From DRWZ01 sp964601505 (GTDB lineage: Bacteria > Calescibacteriota > Calescibacteriia > Calescibacteriales > Calescibacteriaceae): 46,840 nucleotides of DNA. This document shows positions 35,097 through 44,336 of the stretch, one piece after another. The DNA lies in assembly GCA_964601505.1 (NCBI GenBank), contig CAZRNR010000011.1, positions 1 to 46,840 on the forward strand. Reading direction: 5' to 3'. The notes beneath the pieces were generated by a model. The model was not told the DNA's origin. It ran no database searches and worked only from the letters and a program-made list of their open reading frames with translations. Position 1 is the stretch's first letter, and every line of letters starts with the position of its first letter. The position numbers and the translations under genes are program-made.

Positions 35097-36326
35097 ATGG
35101 GGTATTTAGGAATATACAGATATGTTTTTTCTTTGGGTTGCCCTTTCTTATTTTTGTTGTTATTATTAATGCCTGATTGTTCTAAATCTCAGTCTCAGAA
35201 GGAATATCTTGGTATGGATGAAATTTGTCAGAAATATTCTGAAATACATGGAAGGATATATGAGAAAGCTGTTTATGAGTGTGCTGGTGCTATATTCATA
35301 TTTAGGAGATTACCAGAGCAAGACTTTGAAAGTTTTATACAGAAGAATAAAGATATGTTTTCTGAATTTTGTAGGGCAAGGATATCTGAAATGAAGAAAT
35401 CAGTTGAAAGGAAATCTGTTTCCTATGATGGAGCTAAAGCTTACCAGTATATAAAGAATGCTCAGGATTTGTTATCAGAAAGCTGTGAGAATTTTTCAAA
35501 AAGATCTCATTTAGTGAAATTATATGAGAATCTCAATGGTGTTTTCGGAAGAGAGGTTTTTTCTGGAATTCTATCTGATGGACAAGATTGTTATAACAAA
35601 AACGAATGTAAGGAAGGGCTCTATTGCGGTGGGAAGAGTTGTCCGGGCGTTTGTATGCCTTTAGGGAAACAGGGAGATAAATGTAATTCTCATAGCGAGT
35701 GTGAGAAAGGTTTAGTGTGCTATTCTTCGGTTTGCACTTCAACTGCAGCTACTCCGTGCAGATCTAGTTCTGATTGCAGCCCTCCTCAATTGTGTTTTGA
35801 TGGTGTCTGCACTCTTTTTAAGGAAAAGGGAGAAAATTGTGAAAAACCTGAGGAATGTGAGTATTCTTGTGATTTACAGAACAAAAGGTGTATTCAGTAC
35901 AAGTTCGCGGATTATGGTAAGCCTTGTGGTCAGATTGGTGATGATTCTGTTTATTGTTTGAGTGGAGAATGTGTTACTAAAGAAAATGTATCTTTATGTG
36001 AGCCATATGGTAAAGAGAATGAAAAATGTTTTCAAAAGTTCTGTGATAAGGGGCTTTTCTGCTCGGCAGAAGGTGTTTGTTTGAAGTTATCAAAAGAAGG
36101 TCAGCCATGTGGTTCTTCATGTGGTTATGGTTTGTATTGTGATAACGGCATATGTAAGAAGAAAAAGGAAGTTGGAGATGTATGTATATCAGATCAGGAG
36201 TGCAAAACCGATCTTTGTTCTGAAGGAAAATGCTTTGATAAAAGACAGAATATAAAAGCTTGTGATGAAGATTCAGATTGTTTGAACTGGAACTGCCTCA
36301 ATAACAATTGTTGTAGTATCCAATAA
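35097..36326 (+). CDS. Secreted cysteine-rich repeat protein
   Basis: Exported protein of 409 residues. Signal-type N-terminus (PFLFLLLLLMPDCSKSQ) with a Cys after it, though MPDC is a poor lipobox. Residues 20-160 are helical. From about 165 on, Cys-rich modules follow one another (CYNKNECKEGLYCGG, CNSHSECEKGLVCYSSVC, CRSSSDCSPPQLCFDGVC, CISDQECKTDLCSEGKC), spaced like Dickkopf/EB-type disulfide modules found in secreted proteins of myxobacteria and similar groups. It may bind partners outside the cell. Exact function unknown. It lies 120 nt upstream of an Ig-like lipoprotein on the same strand. Confidence 0.75.
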   Translation: MGYLGIYRYVFSLGCPFLFLLLLLMPDCSKSQSQKEYLGMDEICQKYSEIHGRIYEKAVYECAGAIFIFRRLPEQDFESFIQKNKDMFSEFCRARISEMKKSVERKSVSYDGAKAYQYIKNAQDLLSESCENFSKRSHLVKLYENLNGVFGREVFSGILSDGQDCYNKNECKEGLYCGGKSCPGVCMPLGKQGDKCNSHSECEKGLVCYSSVCTSTAATPCRSSSDCSPPQLCFDGVCTLFKEKGENCEKPEECEYSCDLQNKRCIQYKFADYGKPCGQIGDDSVYCLSGECVTKENVSLCEPYGKENEKCFQKFCDKGLFCSAEGVCLKLSKEGQPCGSSCGYGLYCDNGICKKKKEVGDVCISDQECKTDLCSEGKCFDKRQNIKACDEDSDCLNWNCLNNNCCSIQ

Positions 36327-36431
36327 GAATTTTTCTATTTGATTTCCCTTCTATTTTTGTTTTTCTTTATTTGCTCTTCTTTTTTATTTATCTGTTTGCA
36401 TTTTTTACTTTTTTATAATAATTTTAAAATT

Positions 36432-36446
36432 TATTTTGTACATCTC
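36432..36446 (+). promoter_or_regulatory. -10-like box that decides the lipoprotein start
   Basis: TATTTT (36432-36437), then nine nt and ATG 36447. It supports this internal ATG over the longer open frame that begins at 36339. Confidence 0.45.
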
Positions 36447-37574
36447 ATGTATAGAAATGTTGCTAATTTTTTTGTGGTGTTCTTTTTGTTCTTGTTATCA
36501 GTATCTTGTAAGTCTAAAAAAGCTTGTGTGAATTGTTCCTGTGATAGCTGTTATAGTCTTTTTGTATATCCGTATGATGGAGCGATTATATTCGGCGATT
36601 CACCTGTAGTAGGAATTTCGTTTCATCCAAGTGAAATCACAAGGGTCATTATATCTATTAGTTCTAATGATGGGAAAAGGAGGACATATTCTGCAGATAT
36701 AAAGTCAAGAGCAAGATGGTATTTTCTACTCAAAACAAGAGAGTTTTCGGATGGTGCTTACACTATTGATGCTGTTGCATATGATTCCTCTGGGAATTCA
36801 AGTCAGGATTCTGTGAGTGTGAAAATCAAAAATGATATATCAGATATAATTTCTCTTATTCCTTCTTTCTCGTCTTTTTTAGTTCCGCAGAATGGTCAGA
36901 TAATTTTTGGGGTTTCTCCTGTTATAGGGATTTCAATACACCCGAGAAGAATTACAGATGTCAGGCTTGATATATACTCTGAATCGCAAAGTAGAACTAC
37001 ATATAAACTGCAGGCTACCTATGTTTGGTATCATTTTCTTGATACGACTACTTTACCTGAAGGCGTTTATACACTTGAGGTTTCAGCTAAAGATGATCAT
37101 GGTTTTCAGAGTCAATCTCAGATAACCGCTGTGGTTTCAAAGTCTCCTTCATTTCCTTCTCTTATTAACATACTCCCGATATTTTACGGTGATCAGATAA
37201 CTTATCCATCTTATATCAGCTATCCTGTATATATGACATATCCTTTTAGTAGCACATCTGTAATTTTATATCCGCCGAGCGGAGTTTCTATGTCAAAAAC
37301 TACATGCTCTATGACACCATTTTTATGCAACGTTTTGGGCTTTTACGCTATGCCTGCGCAAGCAACCAGTGTGCTTTTATTGGTTGATGATGTTGCAACT
37401 AAGCAAGGAAATATTTTCCAGTTATCTTCTACTTATCCTTCTATGGGAACTTTTATTATTTCAGACTGGTGGGGTGGATTATCTATTGGAACAAAAAAAT
37501 TAAGGAGTAGAGTTTTTGCTATGGATGGAAATTCAGTGGAATCACAAAGTGTGCAATTGAATTTGACTCCCTAA
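36447..37574 (+). CDS. Lipoprotein with two Ig-like domains
   Basis: Predicted surface lipoprotein of about 375 residues. The start ATG 36447 gives a compact lipoprotein signal (FFVVFFLFLLSVSC); an upstream ATG in frame would add 36 hydrophobic residues and is rejected. After C-rich KACVNCSCDSC come two similar ~90-residue units, IIFGDSPVVGISFHPSEITR... and IIFGVSPVIGISIHPRRITD..., each with W-Y-F-L and a DGxYTxxV-type end: tandem Ig-like folds. The C-terminal third (about 240-375) has no family. Probably an adhesin or stalk. Confidence 0.7.
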   Translation: MYRNVANFFVVFFLFLLSVSCKSKKACVNCSCDSCYSLFVYPYDGAIIFGDSPVVGISFHPSEITRVIISISSNDGKRRTYSADIKSRARWYFLLKTREFSDGAYTIDAVAYDSSGNSSQDSVSVKIKNDISDIISLIPSFSSFLVPQNGQIIFGVSPVIGISIHPRRITDVRLDIYSESQSRTTYKLQATYVWYHFLDTTTLPEGVYTLEVSAKDDHGFQSQSQITAVVSKSPSFPSLINILPIFYGDQITYPSYISYPVYMTYPFSSTSVILYPPSGVSMSKTTCSMTPFLCNVLGFYAMPAQATSVLLLVDDVATKQGNIFQLSSTYPSMGTFIISDWWGGLSIGTKKLRSRVFAMDGNSVESQSVQLNLTP

Positions 37575-37686
37575 TCAGAGATTTAAATTAATGAAGATTT
37601 CTAAGTATCTGATCAGAAAAAATGTAATTATTGAGCTTGCTTTACTGCATTAATCAGAAATTAACCTCTTGAATTTCTCAGTTAGG

Positions 37687-37886
37687 TGATACCCAGTTAT
37701 ACGACAAAAGAAAAAAGGAAGTCTGGAGTTTATGCTCAGGCTCACCAAAGAGCAAACACACTTACAAATTTGTTGCTTCTGTTGGAAATCTACATAAAAG
37801 CAAAGACCTTGAGGAGCTTATAAAGTCTGAAATGCAAAAAGATTTAAGAGTCCAAGACAAATGAAATTTCAATATGTTTGCAACGA
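37687..37886 (+). repeat. Decayed dispersed repeat, copy B
   Basis: About 200 nt similar to 673-906. Its best frame reads SPKSKHTYKFVASVGNLHKS and then KDLEELIKSEMQKDLRVQDK, ending TGA at 37864. This frame has no stop in its last 45 codons while copy A has several, so copy B is the better preserved. It could be an N-terminal piece of a transposase, but I cannot name the family. Confidence 0.5.
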
Positions 37887-38175
37887 ATCATATTGAGTTT
37901 ATTAAGAGATTAGGAAACTTAATTTGAGATATTGGGGGTGTATTTTTCCGGTGGAACATTGTAAAACTTTTTTGTGATAATATACTTCTCATGTGATTAT
38001 TTCTCGGAATTAGAAAAAACGAAATTAAACTGCTGATTTAAGTGATTTTTAATTTTACAAGATTTCAATTCTTCAAAATCTGTATCTGCATAGTTTAAGG
38101 ATTTTCTTAATATATACTCACTACTATGGTGAATATAAAAAATCTTAAAAAATATGTATTTTGATGTTGTTGGTC

Positions 38176-38189
38176 TATTTTAGAACTCT
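38176..38189 (+). promoter_or_regulatory. -10-like box before sucC
   Basis: TATTTT (38176-38181), then AGAACTCT and ATG 38190. Eight-nt spacing and no SD, unlike sucD, which has a strong SD. Confidence 0.5.
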
Positions 38190-39383
38190 ATGAACATACA
38201 CGAGTACCAATCAAAGCAAATTCTTGCAAAGTATCAGATACCTGTTCCTCCAGGTGAGGTCACAAAATCTGCATCAAGGGCTAAAAAAATAGCTATTAAG
38301 CTTGGGGGAGATTACTTTGCTGTGAAAGCTCAGATTCATGCAGGGGGAAGAGGAAAAGCCGGGGGAATTCAGCTTGCGATGAGTCCCGATGAAGTTCAAG
38401 CCAAGGCTAAGGATTTGCTTAAAAGGAAGCTTGTGACATATCAGACAGGCCCAGAAGGAAAGAAGGTCAGGAAAATACTTATTGAGAAGGCGGAGAAGAT
38501 AAAGAAAGAATATTATCTTGGAATGGTTTTGGATAGGAGTAGGGAGAAGATATCTATAATTGCAAGTACAGAGGGAGGTGTAGATATAGAGGAGGTTGCT
38601 AAGAATTCCCCGGAGAAGATAATCGTTGAGTATGCAGATCCGATTTGGGGTCTTCCGGAATATAAGTGTAGGAGAATTTCTGAATTTTTAGGTATAGATG
38701 TGACAGATATTATCAAGAGACTTTTTCAGGCTTTTTTGGAGAATGATTTTTCTTTGTGTGAGATAAATCCTTTGGCTCTTACAGAGAGCGGTAAGATAGT
38801 TTCTCTTGATGCGAAGATAAATTTTGATGATAACGCTCTTTTTAGGCATCCTGATATACAGAAGCTTTACGATCCACTTGAAGATGATCCAAGAGATGTT
38901 CGTGCTAAAAAGATAGGGGTTTCATATGTTGGTCTTGATGGAAACATAGGATGTCTTGTCAATGGTGCGGGTCTTGCGATGGCTACCATGGATGAGATAC
39001 TTCTGGCGGGTGGAAAACCTGCTAACTTTCTTGATGTTGGAGGGGGAGCTTCGCTAGAGCAAGTTAGAGCGGCCTTCTCAATACTACTTTCAGACAAAAG
39101 GGTCAAAACTATATTCGTAAATATATTTGGTGGAATAATGAGATGCGACACTGTGGCAAACGCCCTGGTTCAGGTCACTAAAGAGATGAAAAATAAGGTC
39201 CCAATAGTCGTTAGACTTGAGGGAACCAATTATGAACTTGGGATGAAGATAATCCAGGAATCTGGTTTAGATATATCAGTTGCGACAAGTATTAGGGAGG
39301 GAGCGGAAATGGCTGTTAAGAAAGCTCAGGAATTTTCGGTGGGTAAAAAGAGAGGGAGAAAGAGAAAAGATATAAGAGTTTAA
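38190..39383 (+). CDS. sucC: Succinyl-CoA synthetase subunit beta
   Basis: ATP-grasp subunit that interconverts succinyl-CoA and succinate with ATP or GTP. MNIHEYQSKQILAKYQIPVPPG is the standard start, IHAGGRGKAGGIQ lies in the nucleotide site, and NGAGLAMATMDEI plus NIFGGIMRCD form the CoA-ligase part. 397 residues, normal, with a basic C-terminal tail (GKKRGRKRK). First gene of a tight four-gene operon: sucD follows 15 nt on. Confidence 0.96.
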   Translation: MNIHEYQSKQILAKYQIPVPPGEVTKSASRAKKIAIKLGGDYFAVKAQIHAGGRGKAGGIQLAMSPDEVQAKAKDLLKRKLVTYQTGPEGKKVRKILIEKAEKIKKEYYLGMVLDRSREKISIIASTEGGVDIEEVAKNSPEKIIVEYADPIWGLPEYKCRRISEFLGIDVTDIIKRLFQAFLENDFSLCEINPLALTESGKIVSLDAKINFDDNALFRHPDIQKLYDPLEDDPRDVRAKKIGVSYVGLDGNIGCLVNGAGLAMATMDEILLAGGKPANFLDVGGGASLEQVRAAFSILLSDKRVKTIFVNIFGGIMRCDTVANALVQVTKEMKNKVPIVVRLEGTNYELGMKIIQESGLDISVATSIREGAEMAVKKAQEFSVGKKRGRKRKDIRV

Positions 39384-39398
39384 AGGAGGTTTCTTGCA

Positions 39399-40280
39399 AT
39401 GGCAATACTTGTAAATAGAGAAACAAGAGTACTTATTCAGGGGATAACTGGTAAGAATGGTTCATTTCACTCTAAACTATCTAAGGAATATGGAACAAAA
39501 GTAGTGGGTGGGGTGACGCCTGGAAAAAGGGGACAGTTTGTTGATGGGATACCTGTCTTCAATTCTTGTGAGGAAGCAAAAAGAGAACTTGGGAGAATAG
39601 ATGCTACATGTATATTCGTTCCTGCAAAATATGCACCCGATTCTATTGTAGAAGCTGTTGATGCTGGAATACCTCTGATTATTGTGATAACAGAGGGAAT
39701 TCCAACTCTTGATTTTCTGAAAGCAAAACAGTATGCAAAGTTAAAAGGTTCAAGAATAATTGGCCCGAATTGTCCCGGTGTTATTACACCTGGAGAATGT
39801 AGGATAGGTATAATGCCTGGATATATTTTCAAGAGGGGATTTGTTGGTGTCGTCTCGAGGAGTGGTACATTAACCTATGAGGCTGTCTGGCAGATGACTA
39901 AATTTGGAATAGGCCAATCTACTTGTGTTGGAATAGGGGGGGATCCTATTGTTGGGACAACATTTATTGAGATTCTTGATGATTTTGAAAGAGACCCAGA
40001 GACCAAATTAGTTGTTCTAATAGGTGAGATAGGGGGAACAGCTGAGCAAGAAGCTGCTAAATTCATCAGGGAGAAAATGACAAAGCCCGTTGTGGCATTC
40101 ATAGCAGGTAGAACAGCTCCTCCCGGAAAGAGAATGGGACACGCTGGAGCAATAATAATGGGTAGTTCTGGTCGTTGGGAAGATAAGTTCAATGCTCTTA
40201 GGGAAGCCGGAGTTGTGGTTGCTGAAAGTCCTTCTGAGATCGGTATAAAGGTCAAGGAGGTAGTGGAAAAGATTTCCTAA
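39399..40280 (+). CDS. sucD: Succinyl-CoA synthetase subunit alpha
   Basis: Alpha subunit carrying CoA binding and the phospho-His. QGITGKNGSFHSKL opens the CoA fold, GPNCPGVITPGECRIGIMPG and GIGGDPIVGTTFIE follow, and the phosphorylated His is in MGHAGAII (H248). 293 residues. An AAAGGAGG SD lies 12 nt before the ATG. Its stop shares one base with the start of the next gene (TAATG). Confidence 0.96.
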   Translation: MAILVNRETRVLIQGITGKNGSFHSKLSKEYGTKVVGGVTPGKRGQFVDGIPVFNSCEEAKRELGRIDATCIFVPAKYAPDSIVEAVDAGIPLIIVITEGIPTLDFLKAKQYAKLKGSRIIGPNCPGVITPGECRIGIMPGYIFKRGFVGVVSRSGTLTYEAVWQMTKFGIGQSTCVGIGGDPIVGTTFIEILDDFERDPETKLVVLIGEIGGTAEQEAAKFIREKMTKPVVAFIAGRTAPPGKRMGHAGAIIMGSSGRWEDKFNALREAGVVVAESPSEIGIKVKEVVEKIS

Positions 40281-40945
40281 TGCAGAAGAAAATAAAGAGC
40301 GGAATAGCTGGTTTAGATGAAGTCTTAGGCGGCGGAATACCTGAAAAAAGCATGATTGCTGTTCAAGGGGGTCCGGGAACTGGAAAAACTATTTTGGGAT
40401 TGCAATTTATTTTTGCAGGGCTTGTTTCTGGTGAGGCTGGCGTTTTTGCTACTACAGATGAGTATCCTTCTAAAGTTCTGGGATTAATGCAGAATTTCGG
40501 CTGGAAAACAGAAAATGGTCTTGTTGTGTTAGATAGCTTTTCCTCTAACTTCGGTAAGACATCTGGAAACTTTGTTGTTCAAGATTTGGGAGATATAAAT
40601 GAGTTCTTCGATGTCCTTGTGAGAGCCATAAGGCATGTATCAGCAAAGAGGGTTGTGATAGATAACTTCTCATCTTTGTGTTTAGGAAAGCCTATTTCTC
40701 CAAGAAACATTCTACTTAATCTCAAACGTATTCTGCAATCTATGGGTTGTTCTTCTATAATTTTGCTGAGTCAAGAAGATAGATTTGCGGAGATTTTGTG
40801 TGATGGTCTTTTGAAGCTATCGATCGATGAAAAAGCAGAACAGTTTAAAAGATTTATCTCTGTTATAAAAATGAGGGGAACTCCAATAAAGATTGGAAAA
40901 TATGTATTCGATATAGATGACAAGGGAATTAGCATACAAACTTAA
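40280..40945 (+). CDS. RAD55/KaiC-like RecA-fold ATPase
   Basis: Single RecA-fold ATPase domain of 221 residues, resembling the archaeal RAD55/KaiC group. SGIAGLDEVLGGGIPEKSMI is the usual KaiC/RAD55 entry, Walker A is GGPGTGKT (30-37), Walker B is RVVIDNFSSL, and TTDEYP at about 58 holds acidic residues near the KaiC catalytic position. No second domain. It starts at the sucD stop (TAATG) and overlaps comF, so it is translated with the TCA enzymes. Function unknown; regulation or signalling is plausible. Confidence 0.78.
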   Translation: MQKKIKSGIAGLDEVLGGGIPEKSMIAVQGGPGTGKTILGLQFIFAGLVSGEAGVFATTDEYPSKVLGLMQNFGWKTENGLVVLDSFSSNFGKTSGNFVVQDLGDINEFFDVLVRAIRHVSAKRVVIDNFSSLCLGKPISPRNILLNLKRILQSMGCSSIILLSQEDRFAEILCDGLLKLSIDEKAEQFKRFISVIKMRGTPIKIGKYVFDIDDKGISIQT

Positions 40946-41621
40946 ATCTGCTTTTGTTTCCCTTTTTTCTCCCAATGTATGTATTCTTTGTGATGCATTT
41001 ATAGGAGATTTAGATCGCTCAATTTGTCCCGCATGTTTTGGAGATATCAAATTTATTGATAGAGCAAGCAAGGTTTGTGAGAAATGTTCTTTACCTTACG
41101 AAGGCTTCTGTCCAGATTGCAATGAATTGGATATGCACTTTGATAGGCTTTTGAGTCTGTTTTTGTATGAGGGAGTTGGACAAAAGATAATACACGCTCT
41201 GAAATTTGGCGGAAAATTTTCTGTTTTGAAAGATTTTAGAGATTTGATAAAGAGCAAAATTTCTATGTTGGATTTTGATGTTATCACTCCGGTACCATCT
41301 GATGTTGCTAAGTTTGTCAGTAGGGGATATAATGTAAGTTTTTTTATGTCTTCTTTGATTTCGGATTTGTCTGGAAGGAAGATTCTGAACATTCTGAGGA
41401 AGAAGGAGGTCAGACCTTCTCAGCTTAGCCTTAGCAGGATCCAGCGGATGGAAAATCCAAAGGGAGCTTTTGTTCTGTGTGGTAAGGTTCAAGGATATGG
41501 GGGGACAGCTCTAATTGTTGATGATGTTGCAACAACATGCAGCACATTATCTGAATGCGCTAGAGTTATAAAAGGTTATTTTGACAATGTTTATGCTTTC
41601 ACATTAGCAAGAGCTAAATAA
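40917..41621 (+). CDS. comF: ComF-family phosphoribosyltransferase
   Basis: Zinc-ribbon plus phosphoribosyltransferase protein. Cys pairs CILCD...CPACFG and CEKCSLPYEGFCPDC make the N-terminal zinc region, LFLYEGVGQKIIHALKFGGK follows, and the PRPP loop is ALIVDDVATTCSTLSE (about 198-213). In naturally competent bacteria ComF helps DNA uptake; here no other com genes are seen. The ATG at 40917 overlaps the previous gene by 29 nt. 234 residues, normal. Confidence 0.9.
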   Translation: MTRELAYKLKSAFVSLFSPNVCILCDAFIGDLDRSICPACFGDIKFIDRASKVCEKCSLPYEGFCPDCNELDMHFDRLLSLFLYEGVGQKIIHALKFGGKFSVLKDFRDLIKSKISMLDFDVITPVPSDVAKFVSRGYNVSFFMSSLISDLSGRKILNILRKKEVRPSQLSLSRIQRMENPKGAFVLCGKVQGYGGTALIVDDVATTCSTLSECARVIKGYFDNVYAFTLARAK

Positions 41622-41671
41622 AAACTGAAAACTTCAATTTCATTGATTAGATTTATTAATATATCAGGCTC

Positions 41672-43447
41672 ATGAGATACCTTGTTATATGGGTGATAGT
41701 TTTTGCAGTGGCTCTGTTGATATATAAAGTTTCCTTAGATATTCAGAAGTCATCTCAGTATAAATCTATATCCTTCAGTGATTTTGTAAATAAACTTGAT
41801 GATGTTCAGGAGGTCTTTATAAAGGGCGAAAAGATAGAGGGTAAGTTCAAAAGTGGAGAATACTTTGTTACCTCCGGGATAATTGAGTTTGAATTGGTAA
41901 AAATGATGGTTGAGAAAGGAGTTTCTGTTAATCTCGTTCCTGTTGAAAAATCAAGCATCCTTAGAGATATATTGATAGCTTGGGTTCCAACCCTGATAAT
42001 TGTTTTTCTTTTTTTCAGTCTTATAAGGGGTATTGAGCGAGGGAATGCGAGAGCTATAACGTTCACAAGGTCAAAGGCAAAGCTTTTTGTTCCAAAGAAA
42101 GATAATAGAGTTACATTTGATGATGTCGCTGGACTTGAGGAGGTCAAGGAGGAGGTCAGGGATGTAATAGAGTATTTATCTAATCCAGATAAGTTCAGGA
42201 GCTTTGGGGTAAGACCACCCAAGGGAATTATATTTATAGGACCTCCAGGTTCTGGGAAAACTCTGTTGGCCAAGGCTATAGCTAATGAAGCTGGTGTTCC
42301 TTTTTTCTACGAGGTAGGTTCTTCTTTTATTGAGCTTTTTGTCGGAGTTGGTTCTTCAAGAATAAGAGATCTTTTTGAACGTGCAAGGAAGCAATCTCCT
42401 TGTATAATATTTATAGACGAGATAGACGCTGTTGGGAGGACGAGAGGTGCTGGAATAGGAGGAGGGCACGACGAGAGAGAACAAACATTAAATCAGCTTC
42501 TTGTTGAACTTGATGGAATAGAATCTAGAGGCGAACCTATAGTTATAGTCGCTGCAACAAACAGACCTGACATACTTGACCCAGCTTTGCTCCGACCAGG
42601 AAGGTTTGATAGAAAGATTTTCTTCCCTCTTCCAGACCTCAAGGGAAGGATGGAAATTCTGAAGGTTCATCTCAAACGTGTCAAGGCTTCTTCTTCAATA
42701 GACATAGAGAAGATTGCAAGATCTATTCCGGGTTTTTCTGGTGCAGATATTGAAAATATTGTTAATGAAGCTGCAATAATGGCCATAAGAGAGAAAAAAG
42801 ATCAGATAGATGAAGACCTTCTTTTAAGAGCCAGAGATAAAATGATTATGGGCGTAGAGAGAAAGGGTATTTATATAAACGATGAGCAGAAAAGGAGAAT
42901 TGCTTATCACGAGGCAGGTCATACTCTCGTCGCCAAAGTCATTGGAGCAGACCAAGTTGAGAAAGTCTCAATAATTCCAAGAGGAAGAGCTCTCGGTGTT
43001 ACAATGCAGATCCCAGAAGAAGATAGATATATAATGGATAAGGAATATCTTATGAATAAGATGGTAGTTCTTCTTGGAGGAAGAGCGTCCGAAGATTTAA
43101 TATTTAACTCCCTATCAACAGGTGCTGCGGATGATATAGAAAAAGTAACAGAAATAGCGAAAAAGATGGCATATGAGTGGGGAATGTCTTCTCTTGGCCC
43201 AGTATCTTTTAAGACGAACGAGGAATACATATTTGTTGGAAGAGAATTAACAAGAAGAGAGCAGCTTTCTGAAGAAACTGCGAGGAAGTTAGATCAGGAA
43301 GTTATAAATATCATATCAACATGCTATGCAAGAGCAAAATCCATAATTTTAGAAAATATAAATAAGCTTCATAAGTTAGCTCAAGGTCTTTTTGAGAAGG
43401 AGACTCTTGTTAAGGACGAGATTGAAAGTATCCTTGCTTCTTCATGA
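41672..43447 (+). CDS. ftsH: ATP-dependent zinc metalloprotease FtsH
   Basis: Membrane-bound AAA+ protease degrading membrane and misfolded proteins. Two N-terminal membrane spans (about 4-20 and 97-113) flank a short periplasmic loop. The AAA domain has Walker A GPPGSGKT (about 190-197), IIFIDEIDAVGRTRG, and the arginine-finger region PALLRPGRFDRKI. The zinc site is HEAGH near residue 413. At 591 residues it is slightly short of the usual 610-650. TAATAT lies 9 nt before the ATG. It overlaps folP by 4 nt, a common ftsH-folP pairing. Confidence 0.97.
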   Translation: MRYLVIWVIVFAVALLIYKVSLDIQKSSQYKSISFSDFVNKLDDVQEVFIKGEKIEGKFKSGEYFVTSGIIEFELVKMMVEKGVSVNLVPVEKSSILRDILIAWVPTLIIVFLFFSLIRGIERGNARAITFTRSKAKLFVPKKDNRVTFDDVAGLEEVKEEVRDVIEYLSNPDKFRSFGVRPPKGIIFIGPPGSGKTLLAKAIANEAGVPFFYEVGSSFIELFVGVGSSRIRDLFERARKQSPCIIFIDEIDAVGRTRGAGIGGGHDEREQTLNQLLVELDGIESRGEPIVIVAATNRPDILDPALLRPGRFDRKIFFPLPDLKGRMEILKVHLKRVKASSSIDIEKIARSIPGFSGADIENIVNEAAIMAIREKKDQIDEDLLLRARDKMIMGVERKGIYINDEQKRRIAYHEAGHTLVAKVIGADQVEKVSIIPRGRALGVTMQIPEEDRYIMDKEYLMNKMVVLLGGRASEDLIFNSLSTGAADDIEKVTEIAKKMAYEWGMSSLGPVSFKTNEEYIFVGRELTRREQLSEETARKLDQEVINIISTCYARAKSIILENINKLHKLAQGLFEKETLVKDEIESILASS

Positions 43448-44331
43448 TCCCTTTTCCTTCAAATTTTCAATCCGATAGATTTCTGATAAAGACTCCAGCC
43501 TCAGGGGTTATGCTTGACCTCTCCAAAAATGTATATATTATGGGCATATTGAATTTATCTCCAGATTCATTTTATGTTGGGTATTCTGATCCGAAACATG
43601 CTCTGGATGCTGCGGAGAGAATGATTCAAGAAGGTGCAGATATTTTAGATATCGGCGGGCAATCTACTCGTCCTGGTGCCGACGAAATACCAATAGATGA
43701 GGAGATAAAAAGAATAAAAATAATAAAGGAGATCAGAAGATTGTTCCCGAATGTTGTTATATCTGTAGATACATATAGAAGTGAGGTTGCCAATGTTGCC
43801 TTTGATCTTGGTGCTGATATATTGAATGATATCTCCGCCTTTAGGTTTGATCCGAATATCAAGAAAGTCTGTCAGAATTATAAGGCTCCTGCGATACTTA
43901 TGCATACAACGGCAAAGCCAAAATTGATGCAAGAAAAATGTATTCAGGATGATAATAAGGTTATGGATATTATAAAAGCGTATCTTATGGAATCTGTTGC
44001 AGAGAGCGATTCAATGGGAATAAAATCTATAATTGACCCCGGGATTGGTTTTGGTAAAAAGCCTCATCAAAATCTTATAATAATCAACAGAATTGAAGAA
44101 CTAGTTCAAACTGGATATCCTGTTTTGCTTGGTGCTTCAAGAAAATCTTTTATAGGATACTCACTAAACCCTTCTGATCCTCTTCCTCCATCCGAAAGGT
44201 TAGAAGGCACGATTGCGGTTTCTGTTATAGCTTTACTAAAAGGAGTCAGAATCTTAAGAGTTCATGATGTTAAGGAAAACGTAAGGGCTCTTAAGGTTTG
44301 TGCGGCTGTTGTATCATCTACCTTAAGCTGA
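43444..44331 (+). CDS. folP: Dihydropteroate synthase
   Basis: Condenses dihydropterin pyrophosphate with p-aminobenzoate in folate synthesis. IMGILNLSPDSFYVGYSD (family 'N-x-TPDSF'), GADILDIGGQSTRPGA, ISVDTYR, NDISAF, IIDPGIGFGKKPHQNL and GASRKSFIG all match FolP. 295 residues. The start ATG overlaps the ftsH stop (ATGA), so translation is coupled. It converges on argF with a 5-nt gap. Confidence 0.95.
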   Translation: MIPFPSNFQSDRFLIKTPASGVMLDLSKNVYIMGILNLSPDSFYVGYSDPKHALDAAERMIQEGADILDIGGQSTRPGADEIPIDEEIKRIKIIKEIRRLFPNVVISVDTYRSEVANVAFDLGADILNDISAFRFDPNIKKVCQNYKAPAILMHTTAKPKLMQEKCIQDDNKVMDIIKAYLMESVAESDSMGIKSIIDPGIGFGKKPHQNLIIINRIEELVQTGYPVLLGASRKSFIGYSLNPSDPLPPSERLEGTIAVSVIALLKGVRILRVHDVKENVRALKVCAAVVSSTLS

Positions 44332-44336
44332 CCTCA

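Larger units (their letters stand above)
37575..38189. other. Gap holding repeat copy B and the sucC promoter
   Basis: No intact gene. Contains the second copy of the left-edge repeat at 37687-37886 and, at its right end, the sucC promoter box. Confidence 0.5.

Noticed and set aside
36339..36446. N-terminal extension of the Ig-like lipoprotein
   Set aside because: It adds a second run of Phe/Leu before a good lipoprotein signal; ATG 36447 has a -10-like box at the expected spacing.
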